Shown here: piece by piece, positions 54,074 through 62,289 of the stretch | How positions within the stretch are numbered: the first letter of the stretch is position 1 | How the letters are laid out: every line of letters starts with the position of its first letter | NCBI GenBank assembly: GCA_002336245.1 | Contig: DDDG01000023.1 | Coordinates: forward strand, 62,001-126,000 | Direction of reading: 5' to 3' | Length of the DNA stretch: 64,000 nt | Source of the DNA: Flavobacteriales bacterium UBA1986 | GTDB taxonomy: Bacteria > Bacteroidota > Bacteroidia > Flavobacteriales_G > Salibacteraceae | Translations under genes and position numbers: made by a program | Notes under the pieces: generated by a model | Seen by the model: only the letters and a program-made list of their open reading frames with translations | What the model was told of the DNA's origin: nothing | Database searches by the model: none

Positions 54074-54511
54074 TCAGATTTCTTCGTCCAAAACCTGCCA
54101 AGTATGATCAGCTAAGAGCTGAAGGCTGTTTACAAAACGATAGGGTGGGTTCTTTCCCCACTCATTAGGAGCAATCAAGGAAAGGCGATATTTTTCGTCC
54201 TTCTCATAAAGATGGTAGGTCTCACCCATCAAAGGTTTGAACGGGATTTCAGCTTCGTATATTTTTTCTGAAAGTTCCTTCCGCTCTTGAATGGCCTTCG
54301 CCTGTTCTGCGAGCAACTGAATCTGCTTATGAATTTGCCCAAGCTGACGATCGGTCTGTTCGTACATCGCCATCATGGCTCTGCCCTTTGTGCGTCCTTG
54401 GTCTATTGGTTTAATCGGGACTCCGCCCACCGTATGCGCATAGGGTAAGCTGGAAGGCTTTTCGGTGATCTTCTCGGGATCAATTGGATTTAATGGTTTT
54501 TTCTGCTGCAT
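54074..54511 (-). CDS. DUF2452 family protein
   Basis: A 145-residue protein that fits DUF2452: N-terminal LPYAHTVGGVPIKPIDQGRTKGRAM, a helical part LGQIHKQIQLLAEQAKAIQERKELSEKIYEAEIPFKPL, then GETYHLYEKD and SLIAPNEWG. The function is unknown. Its start overlaps the end of the carboxypeptidase gene by 32 bases, implying coupling. Confidence 0.82.
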   Translation of the reverse strand: MQQKKPLNPIDPEKITEKPSSLPYAHTVGGVPIKPIDQGRTKGRAMMAMYEQTDRQLGQIHKQIQLLAEQAKAIQERKELSEKIYEAEIPFKPLMGETYHLYEKDEKYRLSLIAPNEWGKNPPYRFVNSLQLLADHTWQVLDEEI

Positions 54512-55616
54512 TTACACCTCTGTCGATTAGTAAATCAGAAACATCCGAAATGTCGTCCATGTTCAAATGAACCCCATTTTTAAAGTCAATGGGCTCAATG
54601 GCCTTGAACTCTCGGTAACCTCTTATGTCTTTAAGCTCACCCTGCTCAATCAGTTCAAACTCCACTTTGAGCTGGCCATTGTCCATGTATCGATCTTCAA
54701 CGAAGGCGTAGCAATATGTCATCTCTTCGTTCCAGATAAGCACATCACACAAGTTCTTTTCGGGTAGAGGGATTTTTTGGTAAATGCCTGCATCCCACTC
54801 TTCCAATTCACCTGAATCGAGCACTTGAAGGGCTCTTAACAAACTCGCGAAAGTACTCAGACGGCCTGCCTCTCGCATTGGGTCGTTGGGATATCCTCCA
54901 CTTTCGACCGTAACGGTGCGCACGCCTTGCTTCTGCATATTGTCTCCCGAGGCCAAGGGATAAAACTCATCGGTGAAGCGGCTTATGTTGTTCGAGAAGT
55001 CCTTCTGAAGCTCATCATACATGGCGCCACACAACTTCATAGCATCCTCTCTTTCGGGAGTCATGCTTCGCTCTTCATCTACGGAGGGAGCGAGAAGAGA
55101 AATCGTTGCCGGGTGGTAATCACCAGAAACATTAAAAATATTGCGCTGATCGTGCATGTTGAAAGCCCAATCTGGCTTGATTTTATTCACGTAGTCCACA
55201 AAAGCTTTCATCTCCGGACTTTTTGGATTCACAAAGTCGCGGTTCAAATCCACCCCTTTAGCGTTAGCCCTTGAATAGACTTCAGCCCCATCGGGATTGA
55301 GCATAGGAATGAAGTACAAGCTCAAATTCGAAATGAGCTCCTTTTGACGCTCCCGGTCATTGATGAAAAAGTTGAAAATATCTAAGAATACTCTTGTGCC
55401 AGTTGACTCATTTCCATGCATTTGCGACCACAAGATCACTTTGGTTGGACCAGCACCAAATCGGAAAACTCGTATTGGTCGCTCTTCAACAGACTGACCA
55501 ATCTCTAGTCCTTTGAGTCCAAAAGAGGCGATTTGCTCCTCAATTTGTTCAGGTGGGATGTAACGTCGGTTGAACGTTGGTAATTTATACTCCTGGTGAA
55601 TCGCCCTAAAATCCAT
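54480..55616 (-). CDS. M14 family zinc carboxypeptidase
   Basis: A 378-residue peptidase without a signal peptide. The zinc ligands are His67 and Glu70 (in MHGNESTG) and His155 (in FNMHDQRN). The substrate-binding stretch NPDGAEVYSRANAKGVDLNRDF is clear, and the catalytic Glu lies in TVESGGYPND. It removes C-terminal residues or cleaves peptidoglycan-type peptides. The DUF2452 gene is coupled downstream. Confidence 0.9.
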   Translation of the reverse strand: MDFRAIHQEYKLPTFNRRYIPPEQIEEQIASFGLKGLEIGQSVEERPIRVFRFGAGPTKVILWSQMHGNESTGTRVFLDIFNFFINDRERQKELISNLSLYFIPMLNPDGAEVYSRANAKGVDLNRDFVNPKSPEMKAFVDYVNKIKPDWAFNMHDQRNIFNVSGDYHPATISLLAPSVDEERSMTPEREDAMKLCGAMYDELQKDFSNNISRFTDEFYPLASGDNMQKQGVRTVTVESGGYPNDPMREAGRLSTFASLLRALQVLDSGELEEWDAGIYQKIPLPEKNLCDVLIWNEEMTYCYAFVEDRYMDNGQLKVEFELIEQGELKDIRGYREFKAIEPIDFKNGVHLNMDDISDVSDLLIDRGVNAAEKTIKSN

Positions 55617-55648
55617 GGTTACAAAGGTGGTAAAATGCTTGAATTAAC

Positions 55649-56173
55649 CTAACGAATGAGGGTAATGAAACCTTCAAGAACCATTTCTTCTCCATCAAAG
55701 TTCAAAGCCCGAACTACATAAGCATATGTATCCATGTTTTGGGGCTCCCCTCGATAACTTCCATCCCAGCCTTCATCTAGGTCAGCGCTCTCATATACTT
55801 GCTGTCCCCAGCGGTTGTATATGCGCCATTCAAGCAATTTATCCAATCCCCAACCCTTTACAAAAATGCGTTCATTGCTGCCATCTCCATTGGGACTAAA
55901 AGATTGTGGAACGTTCAAGGAATATTTCTTGTCGATGGCAATGAGTATGCAACGCTCCACCTCAAAGCAGCCATTCTCGTCGCTTATAACGACACAATAC
56001 TCCGTAGAGTCCAATGGTTGCACTTCAGGACTCGGGCAATCTTCACAATCCATTTGAGTATTCGGAGTCCATCTATAACTAACCAATTCATTGCTCCGAG
56101 CTTCAAGGCGTATGCGCTCCCCAATGATTAGGCTCGTATCCGAGGATGCTCGCCATGCCATCGACACCAGCAT
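55649..56173 (-). CDS. 5'-truncated T9SS type B (CHU_C/gliding-motility C-terminal) protein fragment
   Basis: A frame of 174 residues. The last about 95 residues are a clear CHU_C domain: VPQSFSPNGDGSNERIFVKG, RIYNRWGQQVYES, GWDGSYRGEPQNMDTYAYVV, and a final EGFITLIR. Before it is one immunoglobulin-like repeat (RLEARSNELVSYRWTPNTQMDCEDCPSPEV). Such proteins normally have hundreds of residues and a signal peptide; here the homology ends at about 56143 and the start at 56173 is not a signal. The homology abuts that of a truncated OmpA gene on the other strand. Confidence 0.7.
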   Translation of the reverse strand: MLVSMAWRASSDTSLIIGERIRLEARSNELVSYRWTPNTQMDCEDCPSPEVQPLDSTEYCVVISDENGCFEVERCILIAIDKKYSLNVPQSFSPNGDGSNERIFVKGWGLDKLLEWRIYNRWGQQVYESADLDEGWDGSYRGEPQNMDTYAYVVRALNFDGEEMVLEGFITLIR

Positions 56174-56510
56174 TTATAAAATCATGCTCGAGAATCCTGA
56201 AATCATTGTGGAGATTGGCTCGCATACCGACAGCAAAGGATCTTTTCCCTACAATATGAACCTCTCAAACAATCGAGCGAAGTCGGTTGTCAACTACCTT
56301 AGGAAACTGGGAATCGACAAGCAGCGGCTGAGCTATAAAGGTTATGGAGAAGCCAAGCCCTTGGTGCCAAATGAGAAAGCGGATGGCTCCGACGATGTTG
56401 TTGGACGCGCGAAAAACCGGAGAACAAGTTTTCGGGTGATTGGAAGACTCGTGGATGGAGAGAAAGTCATCTACAAGGATGATTTTAAGGCAACAAAAGC
56501 TGATCGCTAA
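56091..56510 (+). CDS. 5'-truncated OmpA-family protein fragment
   Basis: A frame of 139 residues. OmpA C-terminal homology begins near residue 17 (about 56139): EDARHAIDTSIYKIMLENP, then VEIGSHTDSKGSFPYN, LSNNRAKSVVNYLRKLGI and RLSYKGYGEAKPLVPN. The domain binds peptidoglycan. The N-terminal part that these proteins have in Bacteroidetes (signal peptide, TPR or WD40-like repeats) is missing; the 16 residues before are antisense to the CHU_C fragment. This is one side of the breakpoint near 56140. Confidence 0.7.
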   Translation: MLRASRRMRSPMIRLVSEDARHAIDTSIYKIMLENPEIIVEIGSHTDSKGSFPYNMNLSNNRAKSVVNYLRKLGIDKQRLSYKGYGEAKPLVPNEKADGSDDVVGRAKNRRTSFRVIGRLVDGEKVIYKDDFKATKADR

Positions 56511-56518
56511 GGCTCAGC

Positions 56519-59011
56519 TTAAGCCGACATATTCTTAATCAACTTCTTCTGAAGCTCAGCTGGCACGAATGGTTTTGAGACAAAGTCATTCATCTCGGCC
56601 GCAAGAATCCGCTCCTTCACTTCCATGAATGCATCCGCGGTGAGGGCGATGATGGGTATGCTCCTCTTTCTCTTGTCTGCAAGGTTACGTATGGCTACGG
56701 ATGATTCATAGCCATCCATTTCAGGCATATGTAAGTCCATGAGAATGATGTCAAAGTCTGCTTCTTTTAGTTTCTCTAGAGCAACCAGGCCGTTCTCGGC
56801 AATCTCAATCTCCAAATCCCAACCTGCAAGAATGCTTTGCGCAACCTTCTGATTCACTAGATCGTCTTCAACAACCAATACGCGCTTACCTGCAAGCTTC
56901 TTGATGTTGACGATTGGACTTTCTTCAACGGGAACAGATTCAGGCTTATTCTCTGCAATCAAATACGGAATCCGGACGATGAATTCAGAGCCCAAACCAG
57001 GCTGACTCACAACTTTAATGCTTCCCAGCTGGAGCTCGGTTAGGCTCTTTGTAATCGCCAATCCCAAGCCGGTTCCACCAAACTTGCGAGTGGTATCCGT
57101 TTCAGCCTGCGAGAAACTTTCAAAAATCAATTCTTGTTTGTTGAGAGGAATGCCAATCCCTGTATCCATCACCCGAAATTCAAGTTCAGCCTGATTTTCG
57201 TACAAAGCATCTAGGTTCACCAAAAGACTCACCTCGCCTTTATCCGTAAACTTGAGTGCGTTGCTGATGAGGTTGATCAATATTTGACTCAGTCTGCTGG
57301 GATCCCCTTTAAGCATTTCAGGAACTGCACTGTCCACCTTATAATTGAATCCGATCTTCTTCTCTGAAGCTTTAGACTCAAAGGTTCTGTATAGGTTTCG
57401 CATCAATTCCCGCGGCTTAAAGTCTACCTCTTCGAGCTCAATTTTTCCAGATTCAATTTTGGAGAAGTCGAGAATGTCGTTGATGAGATTCAGCAGATTT
57501 TTCGCCGAGAAATGAATGATTTCAACCTTCTCTGTTTGCGATTCCGAAAGTTGTTCTTTATTCAATAAATGACTCATTCCAATAATAGCATTCATCGGAG
57601 TGCGTATCTCGTGGCTCATCGTGGAGAGGAAGTTGGCCTTTGCCCGTGTCGCCTCCTCAGCCTCCAGCTTGGCTTCAAGAATCACTTTGTTGGTCATAGT
57701 CTTGGTCCAATACAGATAGAAGAGGATGATGGCTATGATGACGGCGAAAATGAGCACCACAAAGAGGGTGTTTCTCTGGGCATTCTTTTTAGCCAACTCA
57801 ACTTGCTGCTCGAGTTGTCCTTTTTCCAACTGGGCAATTTCGCGGTTCTTCTTATCCGATTCATTGCGAACTTCCACATCGGCAATCACATTCGCAATGT
57901 TCGCATTGAAAATCGAATCTTTAATCATCGAATATTCTCTATAATTTCTGAGAGCTGCTTGGTAATCATCTACCTGAACACTTGCTTGCGAGAGCAATAG
58001 GTAAGCCCTCTTCTGCGGAAGCAGGAGTCCGTTATCTTTTGAAATCCCTAGTGCTTGTCCGGCCAAATTTTCAACTTGCCGAAAGTCCTTTTCATTCAGA
58101 TACAACTTCGCCAATGACAAATACAAGTTGGCCTCTTCCGTTTTATCTCCATTCGATTTGTAGATCCAAAGCGACTTGATGTAGTTTTCTAGCGATTTCT
58201 GAAAATCACCTGAATGATTGTAGGCGTCGCCAATCCGTTGATAAGATTGCGCCAAAACACCATCGTAGCTTGTCCCACCCAAAAGGTTTACGGCTTTCTC
58301 GTAAAGTTCGAGGCTTCGCACATAATTCATTTGAGTCTCCTCAAGTGTTCCTAAGCCTAAGTAAGCGTAGGCAATGGACGACAAACTCTTAGCATTCTCT
58401 GCTGTCTCAAGGGCGTCATTGAAACTCTTTTCTGCAGCTTGAAAATCTCCCAAAATAAGCTTAACAGCTCCCCACTTTCGGTAGCAGGACGACAAGCCAT
58501 TTAAGTCGCCGACACTCCTAAAGATGTCCCGCGCTCTGAAATAGTTCTCTAAAGCCAAAGGATAAACTTGCTCATCAAGGTACAAATCACCAATTCGCAC
58601 TAGAACCTCAGCTTCACTTTTAGAGAAGCCTTCAAACTCTGCAATCCGATGCGATTTGGAATAGGATCTTAAGGCTTGATCGTAAAGTCCGAGAGCCCGG
58701 TAGTTGTCCCCCATTAGGTAAAGGGTTCGTACCACCAATTCGGAGCTCTCCATTCGATCGATGATTTGCTCAGCATCGTGTGTAAAACGAATCGCTTTTT
58801 GAGGCTCGTGATGTACGCAACTCTCTAGAAGTGAGTCGATGTAAACCAATCTATTCGAATCGGTTCCTAAAACTTCCAACTTGACACTCAAACTATCCGC
58901 AAAGCCAAGAACGGCCGAATGAATGAGAAATATGCTTGTCAGGAGTTTCCGCACCAACCAAAGGTAACTAAAGTGCTTTTTAATCAACTTTGAGCCCTCA
59001 TGTTTCTCCAT
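56519..59011 (-). CDS. Hybrid sensor histidine kinase with TPR sensor and receiver domain
   Basis: An 830-residue protein. A signal or anchor segment (SIFLIHSAVLGFADS) is followed by about seven TPRs (DQALRSYSKSHRIAE, DFQKSLENYIKSLWIYK), a coiled coil, a membrane segment (NTLFVVLIFAVIIAIILFYL), HisKA with FLSTMSHEIRTPMNAIIG, HATPase_c with RVMDTGIGIPLNKQELIF and GGTGLGLAI, and a C-terminal receiver with VVEDDLVNQ and ILMDLHMPEMDG. It probably passes phosphate from His to its own Asp. The start at 59011 overlaps the MATE start; GTG at 58952-58954 (then RKLLTSIFLIHSAV) is an alternative. Confidence 0.9.
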   Translation of the reverse strand: MEKHEGSKLIKKHFSYLWLVRKLLTSIFLIHSAVLGFADSLSVKLEVLGTDSNRLVYIDSLLESCVHHEPQKAIRFTHDAEQIIDRMESSELVVRTLYLMGDNYRALGLYDQALRSYSKSHRIAEFEGFSKSEAEVLVRIGDLYLDEQVYPLALENYFRARDIFRSVGDLNGLSSCYRKWGAVKLILGDFQAAEKSFNDALETAENAKSLSSIAYAYLGLGTLEETQMNYVRSLELYEKAVNLLGGTSYDGVLAQSYQRIGDAYNHSGDFQKSLENYIKSLWIYKSNGDKTEEANLYLSLAKLYLNEKDFRQVENLAGQALGISKDNGLLLPQKRAYLLLSQASVQVDDYQAALRNYREYSMIKDSIFNANIANVIADVEVRNESDKKNREIAQLEKGQLEQQVELAKKNAQRNTLFVVLIFAVIIAIILFYLYWTKTMTNKVILEAKLEAEEATRAKANFLSTMSHEIRTPMNAIIGMSHLLNKEQLSESQTEKVEIIHFSAKNLLNLINDILDFSKIESGKIELEEVDFKPRELMRNLYRTFESKASEKKIGFNYKVDSAVPEMLKGDPSRLSQILINLISNALKFTDKGEVSLLVNLDALYENQAELEFRVMDTGIGIPLNKQELIFESFSQAETDTTRKFGGTGLGLAITKSLTELQLGSIKVVSQPGLGSEFIVRIPYLIAENKPESVPVEESPIVNIKKLAGKRVLVVEDDLVNQKVAQSILAGWDLEIEIAENGLVALEKLKEADFDIILMDLHMPEMDGYESSVAIRNLADKRKRSIPIIALTADAFMEVKERILAAEMNDFVSKPFVPAELQKKLIKNMSA

Positions 59012-60351
59012 TGGAAGTAAGACAAGACCTCACTAGTTTTAAAAACATCGTCGCAGTAACATTACCCATCATCATCGGGGGCTTGTCACTGAACATTGTA
59101 GGCATCACCGACACCATCTTTTTAAGTTGGTTGGGCGAAGTGGAGCTTGGTGCCGTGGGCAATGCAAACATCTTCTACTTCATATTCGCCTTCGTTGGGA
59201 TGGGCTTTACGACAGGAGTTCAAATCATTCTTGGCAGAAGAAATGGTCAGGGTTTGTTGAGGGAAATTGGAAGGAATTTCGATCAAGGAATTTATTTCAT
59301 ACTCTTCTACTCCTCTCTCGCTGTGGTAAGCATTCTCCTGGCCTCCGCCTTTTTGATACCACTGCTTGTCAGCTCGAATGAAGTTTTGGCAGGAATACAA
59401 GAATTCCTGCGCATGCGTTCTTGGGGAATCTTCTTCACTCTGCTCAATATGGGCTTCATCTCATTTTATGTTGGAATCGCCAAAACGCGAGTGATAGCGG
59501 TTCTGATGCCCATAGCCAGTGGTTTGAACATCATATTGGACTATGGATTTATTTTCGGGAATTTGGGTCTACCCCAACTGGGAATCTCTGGGGCCGCAAT
59601 GGCGTCGAACATTAGTGAAGGTGTTGGAACACTGCTTCTCTTAGTGTATACCATCCGAAATGTAGACCTCAAGAAATATGATCTATTCCGATTCAGAGCT
59701 CCCAATCTGAGCCTGCTCAAACATCAACTTAATTTAAGTAGTCCTCTAATGCTTCAAAACAGCCTAACTCTAATGGCTTGGTTTACTTTTTTCAGTCTCA
59801 TTGAAAGTTTGGGAGAACGCGAGCTGGCGATATCTCACATTGTCCGAAGTCTTTATATGCTGATCACTTTCCCTCTCTTTTCCTTGGGCGATGCCACAAA
59901 TACATTGGTAAGTAATCTCATTGGTCGCGGGGAAGACGAGTCGGTATTCAAGCTCCTAAAGAGAGTAATTGTGATTGGCTTTGGTTTCAACATCCTTGTT
60001 CTGATTGTGAGCTTAACGTTCTCTGACGAGATCATCGGAGTGTTTGCGAATGACCCTGCCTTGATTGAAGCAGCTAAACCAACTTTCTATATTGTGAATG
60101 CTGTTCTCTTTCTTTTCTGTGCAGGAATCTTGAGCTTTCGAGCTCTTTCAGGAACTGGACTTACCCGCACAAGTTTAGGCGTGGAAGGAATGAGTGTATT
60201 GATCTACCTCTCCTATGCCTATTTCGTTTCGAAGGAGTTGAAAATGGGCTTGGAAATGACCTGGACAAGTGAATTCATATACTTCAGCTTTTTGCTTGTT
60301 GGTTCATTGTACTTCTTGCGAAAACGGGCTTGGAAGCAAGTAGATGTGTAG
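58990..60351 (+). CDS. MATE family efflux transporter
   Basis: A 453-residue protein with 12 hydrophobic segments, starting at TTG 58990 or TTG 59011 (no ATG is near). It has the MATE opening NIVAVTLPIIIGGLSLNIVGITDTIFLSWLGEVELGAVGNA and the typical second-half repeat with SPLMLQNSLTLMAWFTFF. MATE proteins export drugs or metabolites using Na+ or H+. Divergent from the hybrid kinase, with overlapping start regions, so one of the two starts must be reset. Confidence 0.88.
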   Translation: MSPHVSPLEVRQDLTSFKNIVAVTLPIIIGGLSLNIVGITDTIFLSWLGEVELGAVGNANIFYFIFAFVGMGFTTGVQIILGRRNGQGLLREIGRNFDQGIYFILFYSSLAVVSILLASAFLIPLLVSSNEVLAGIQEFLRMRSWGIFFTLLNMGFISFYVGIAKTRVIAVLMPIASGLNIILDYGFIFGNLGLPQLGISGAAMASNISEGVGTLLLLVYTIRNVDLKKYDLFRFRAPNLSLLKHQLNLSSPLMLQNSLTLMAWFTFFSLIESLGERELAISHIVRSLYMLITFPLFSLGDATNTLVSNLIGRGEDESVFKLLKRVIVIGFGFNILVLIVSLTFSDEIIGVFANDPALIEAAKPTFYIVNAVLFLFCAGILSFRALSGTGLTRTSLGVEGMSVLIYLSYAYFVSKELKMGLEMTWTSEFIYFSFLLVGSLYFLRKRAWKQVDV

Positions 60352-60363
60352 CGCAACATGCTG

Positions 60364-60385
60364 AGGCTTGTGCTTTTAGCCTTTT
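60364..60385 (+). terminator. Possible terminator of the MATE gene
   Basis: AGGCT (60364-60368) pairs with AGCCT (60378-60382), followed by TTTT. A short stem with moderate support. Confidence 0.4.
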
Positions 60386-60431
60386 AATCGTATATTGCCA
60401 ATTCCCAATCTATTAATGCCCCAAAATAGTC

Positions 60432-60986
60432 ATGGAGAACCACTTCTGGAACGAAGTGTGGATCGAACTCCACATTGAAGGTTTTAATCCTAAAACCGAT
60501 TACCAAATTTCGAACTACGGTCGAATTAAAAGCTTTGCCTACGACAAAGAGAATGGTAAGATTAAGAAGCACTATTTAATCAAGGGGTATCCAACGGTCA
60601 CCTTCAAAGTTCACAACGGACCAACCTTCACGAAATACATTCACAAGCTCGTAGCTGAACATTTCATACCTAAAGAAAATGATCGGCAGCTGTATGTGAT
60701 CCATATGGACTACAACAAGCTCAACAATTATGTAGAAAACCTAAGATGGGCCAGCAAGAAAGAAAAAGAGCGCCATCAATTTAGCGGACCTAACTTCAAG
60801 CCAATCAAAGGAAAAAGGAAGTATTCGAAGCTCACAGAAACTGAGGTGATTCGATTGAAGAAAATCATCAACAATCCTCAACGAAAGACTCGCTTAAAAA
60901 TCATCGCCAAACAATTTGGCATCAGCGAAATGCAACTATACCGCATCAAACGTGGTGAAAACTGGGCCAGTGTGAGTGCGAGCTAG
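60432..60986 (+). CDS. NUMOD4/HNH endonuclease-like protein with C-terminal HTH
   Basis: A 184-residue protein. NUMOD4 motif at residues 9-36 (WIELHIEGFNPKTDYQISNYGRIKSF), then an HNH_3-type domain (IHKLVAEHFIPKENDRQ, VIHMDYNKLNNYVENLRWAS), then a C-terminal helix-turn-helix (LKIIAKQFGISEMQLYRIKRG). This is the layout of free-standing homing endonuclease-like proteins that are common in phages and in Bacteroidetes. It is complete, with no intron visible around it. Its last bases overlap the end of ispH. It may be mobile or domesticated. Confidence 0.85.
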   Translation: MENHFWNEVWIELHIEGFNPKTDYQISNYGRIKSFAYDKENGKIKKHYLIKGYPTVTFKVHNGPTFTKYIHKLVAEHFIPKENDRQLYVIHMDYNKLNNYVENLRWASKKEKERHQFSGPNFKPIKGKRKYSKLTETEVIRLKKIINNPQRKTRLKIIAKQFGISEMQLYRIKRGENWASVSAS

Positions 60987-62203
60987 GCCAGCTCAAGTAG
61001 GACTTCCTCCCTACTTCGCTTCACTTCAACGAAGTCAAAAATTCGATCTAAAACTGCATCAACAACCGTATCCGGGCAACTAGCCCCTGAGGTAAGAATC
61101 ATTTTCAAAGGTCGCCTTACAGGCAGAAAAGCCTCTGTGATCAAATGCTCTCCCGTTCTCCAGTTGTAGTGATGAATGGAACCATCCTCTTTTATTTCCT
61201 CTGGACCTGAAATAAAATAAGTATCCAACTTTTCTTCGCAGAGCTCCACTAGATGAGAGGTATTCGAGCTGTTGTATCCACCTACCACAATAGCAAAGTC
61301 CGCTGGCTCTTCAAGAAGAGCATAAGTGGCCTGCTGGTTGTCGTTTGTAGCATAACACAGGGTGTCGCGGGTGTCGGTGAAGTGCTCTTTTAGCTTCTCC
61401 TCTCCATGTTTTGCTATCATCACTTTCTTAAAGTGCTCTGCAATGGCATGGGTTTCTTCGGCCAACATGGTCGTTTGATTGATGACCCCTACTTTATCGA
61501 AGTCTCTGGAAGGGTCAAAATTTTCGGAAGCACGATGGCGGAAGCTGTCCTCAAATTCCGTTATCGGGCGCACACCGGATATAATCTCACCAAGTATCAC
61601 GGCCTCCTCCATGTCTTTCACTACCACGCTGGGCGCTTCTTCCTTTGCGTGAGAAAAGGTGGCTCGAGTTTCTTCGTGCGAAGGCTTACCGTGGATGATG
61701 ACGCTTGAATTGTTCTTCCCAAGTTTTGACGAAGCAGTCCAAACGCGCTCGACAAAAGGACAGGTTGTGTTGTACTGTTCAATTTGAATGCCCTTGGCTT
61801 TCAGAATTTCCTCTATTTCTACAGTCGTTCCGAATGCGGGAATGATTACCACATCGTCTGACTTTAATTCGTCAAACTCCATGAAGTGATTGCCCTCGGT
61901 ATCCATGATGAATTCGATGCCTTTCGATTCAAGGTCTGCATTCACCGCGGGGTTGTGAATCATTTGACTCAACAAGAAAACACGCTTTCCCTTATTCTCC
62001 TCCAATGTTTTGTAGGAAATCTCAATGGCATTTTCAACTCCGTAGCAAAAACCAAAATGCCGAGCTACCAAAACTTCTAAGCCGCCAAAGTTCAAAGTCG
62101 TCGGCGTGAAATCCTTCTTCCTTGGGTCACTCACCCTCCGAGCCTTCTTAATCTCACCAATAAATGAGCTCCTGTAGTAGTTAGGAATGTTGAATTTTTT
62201 CAT
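60983..62203 (-). CDS. ispH: 4-hydroxy-3-methylbut-2-enyl diphosphate reductase (IspH), long form
   Basis: A protein of 406 residues from the ATG at 62201-62203 (the frame opens at a TTG three codons upstream). The three iron-sulfur ligands are Cys53 (in HFGFCYGVE), the Cys in NTTCPFVERVW and that in GASCPDTVVD. IspH makes IPP and DMAPP in the last step of the MEP pathway. The N-terminal extension of about 40 residues is normal for the long Bacteroidetes/actinobacterial-like form. Confidence 0.95.
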   Translation of the reverse strand: MKKFNIPNYYRSSFIGEIKKARRVSDPRKKDFTPTTLNFGGLEVLVARHFGFCYGVENAIEISYKTLEENKGKRVFLLSQMIHNPAVNADLESKGIEFIMDTEGNHFMEFDELKSDDVVIIPAFGTTVEIEEILKAKGIQIEQYNTTCPFVERVWTASSKLGKNNSSVIIHGKPSHEETRATFSHAKEEAPSVVVKDMEEAVILGEIISGVRPITEFEDSFRHRASENFDPSRDFDKVGVINQTTMLAEETHAIAEHFKKVMIAKHGEEKLKEHFTDTRDTLCYATNDNQQATYALLEEPADFAIVVGGYNSSNTSHLVELCEEKLDTYFISGPEEIKEDGSIHHYNWRTGEHLITEAFLPVRRPLKMILTSGASCPDTVVDAVLDRIFDFVEVKRSREEVLLELA

Positions 62204-62262
62204 GTTCTGCAAAGGTAACTTTCATCGTTCAAAAAGGTTCAACAAAAGGGATTGATAAATTA

Positions 62263-62270
62263 TACATTTG
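62263..62270 (+). promoter_or_regulatory. -7 element (TACATTTG) before the CsgG-like gene
   Basis: An exact TAnnTTTG 20 bases before the ATG at 62290. The -33 region has no perfect TTG at 19-21 bases. Confidence 0.45.
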
Positions 62271-62289
62271 TCGCTTAAACCAATTGACA

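Noticed and set aside
56091..56140. Signal peptide for the OmpA fragment in residues 1-16
   Set aside because: MLRASRRMRSPMIRLV is basic without a hydrophobic core and is antisense to the CHU_C fragment.
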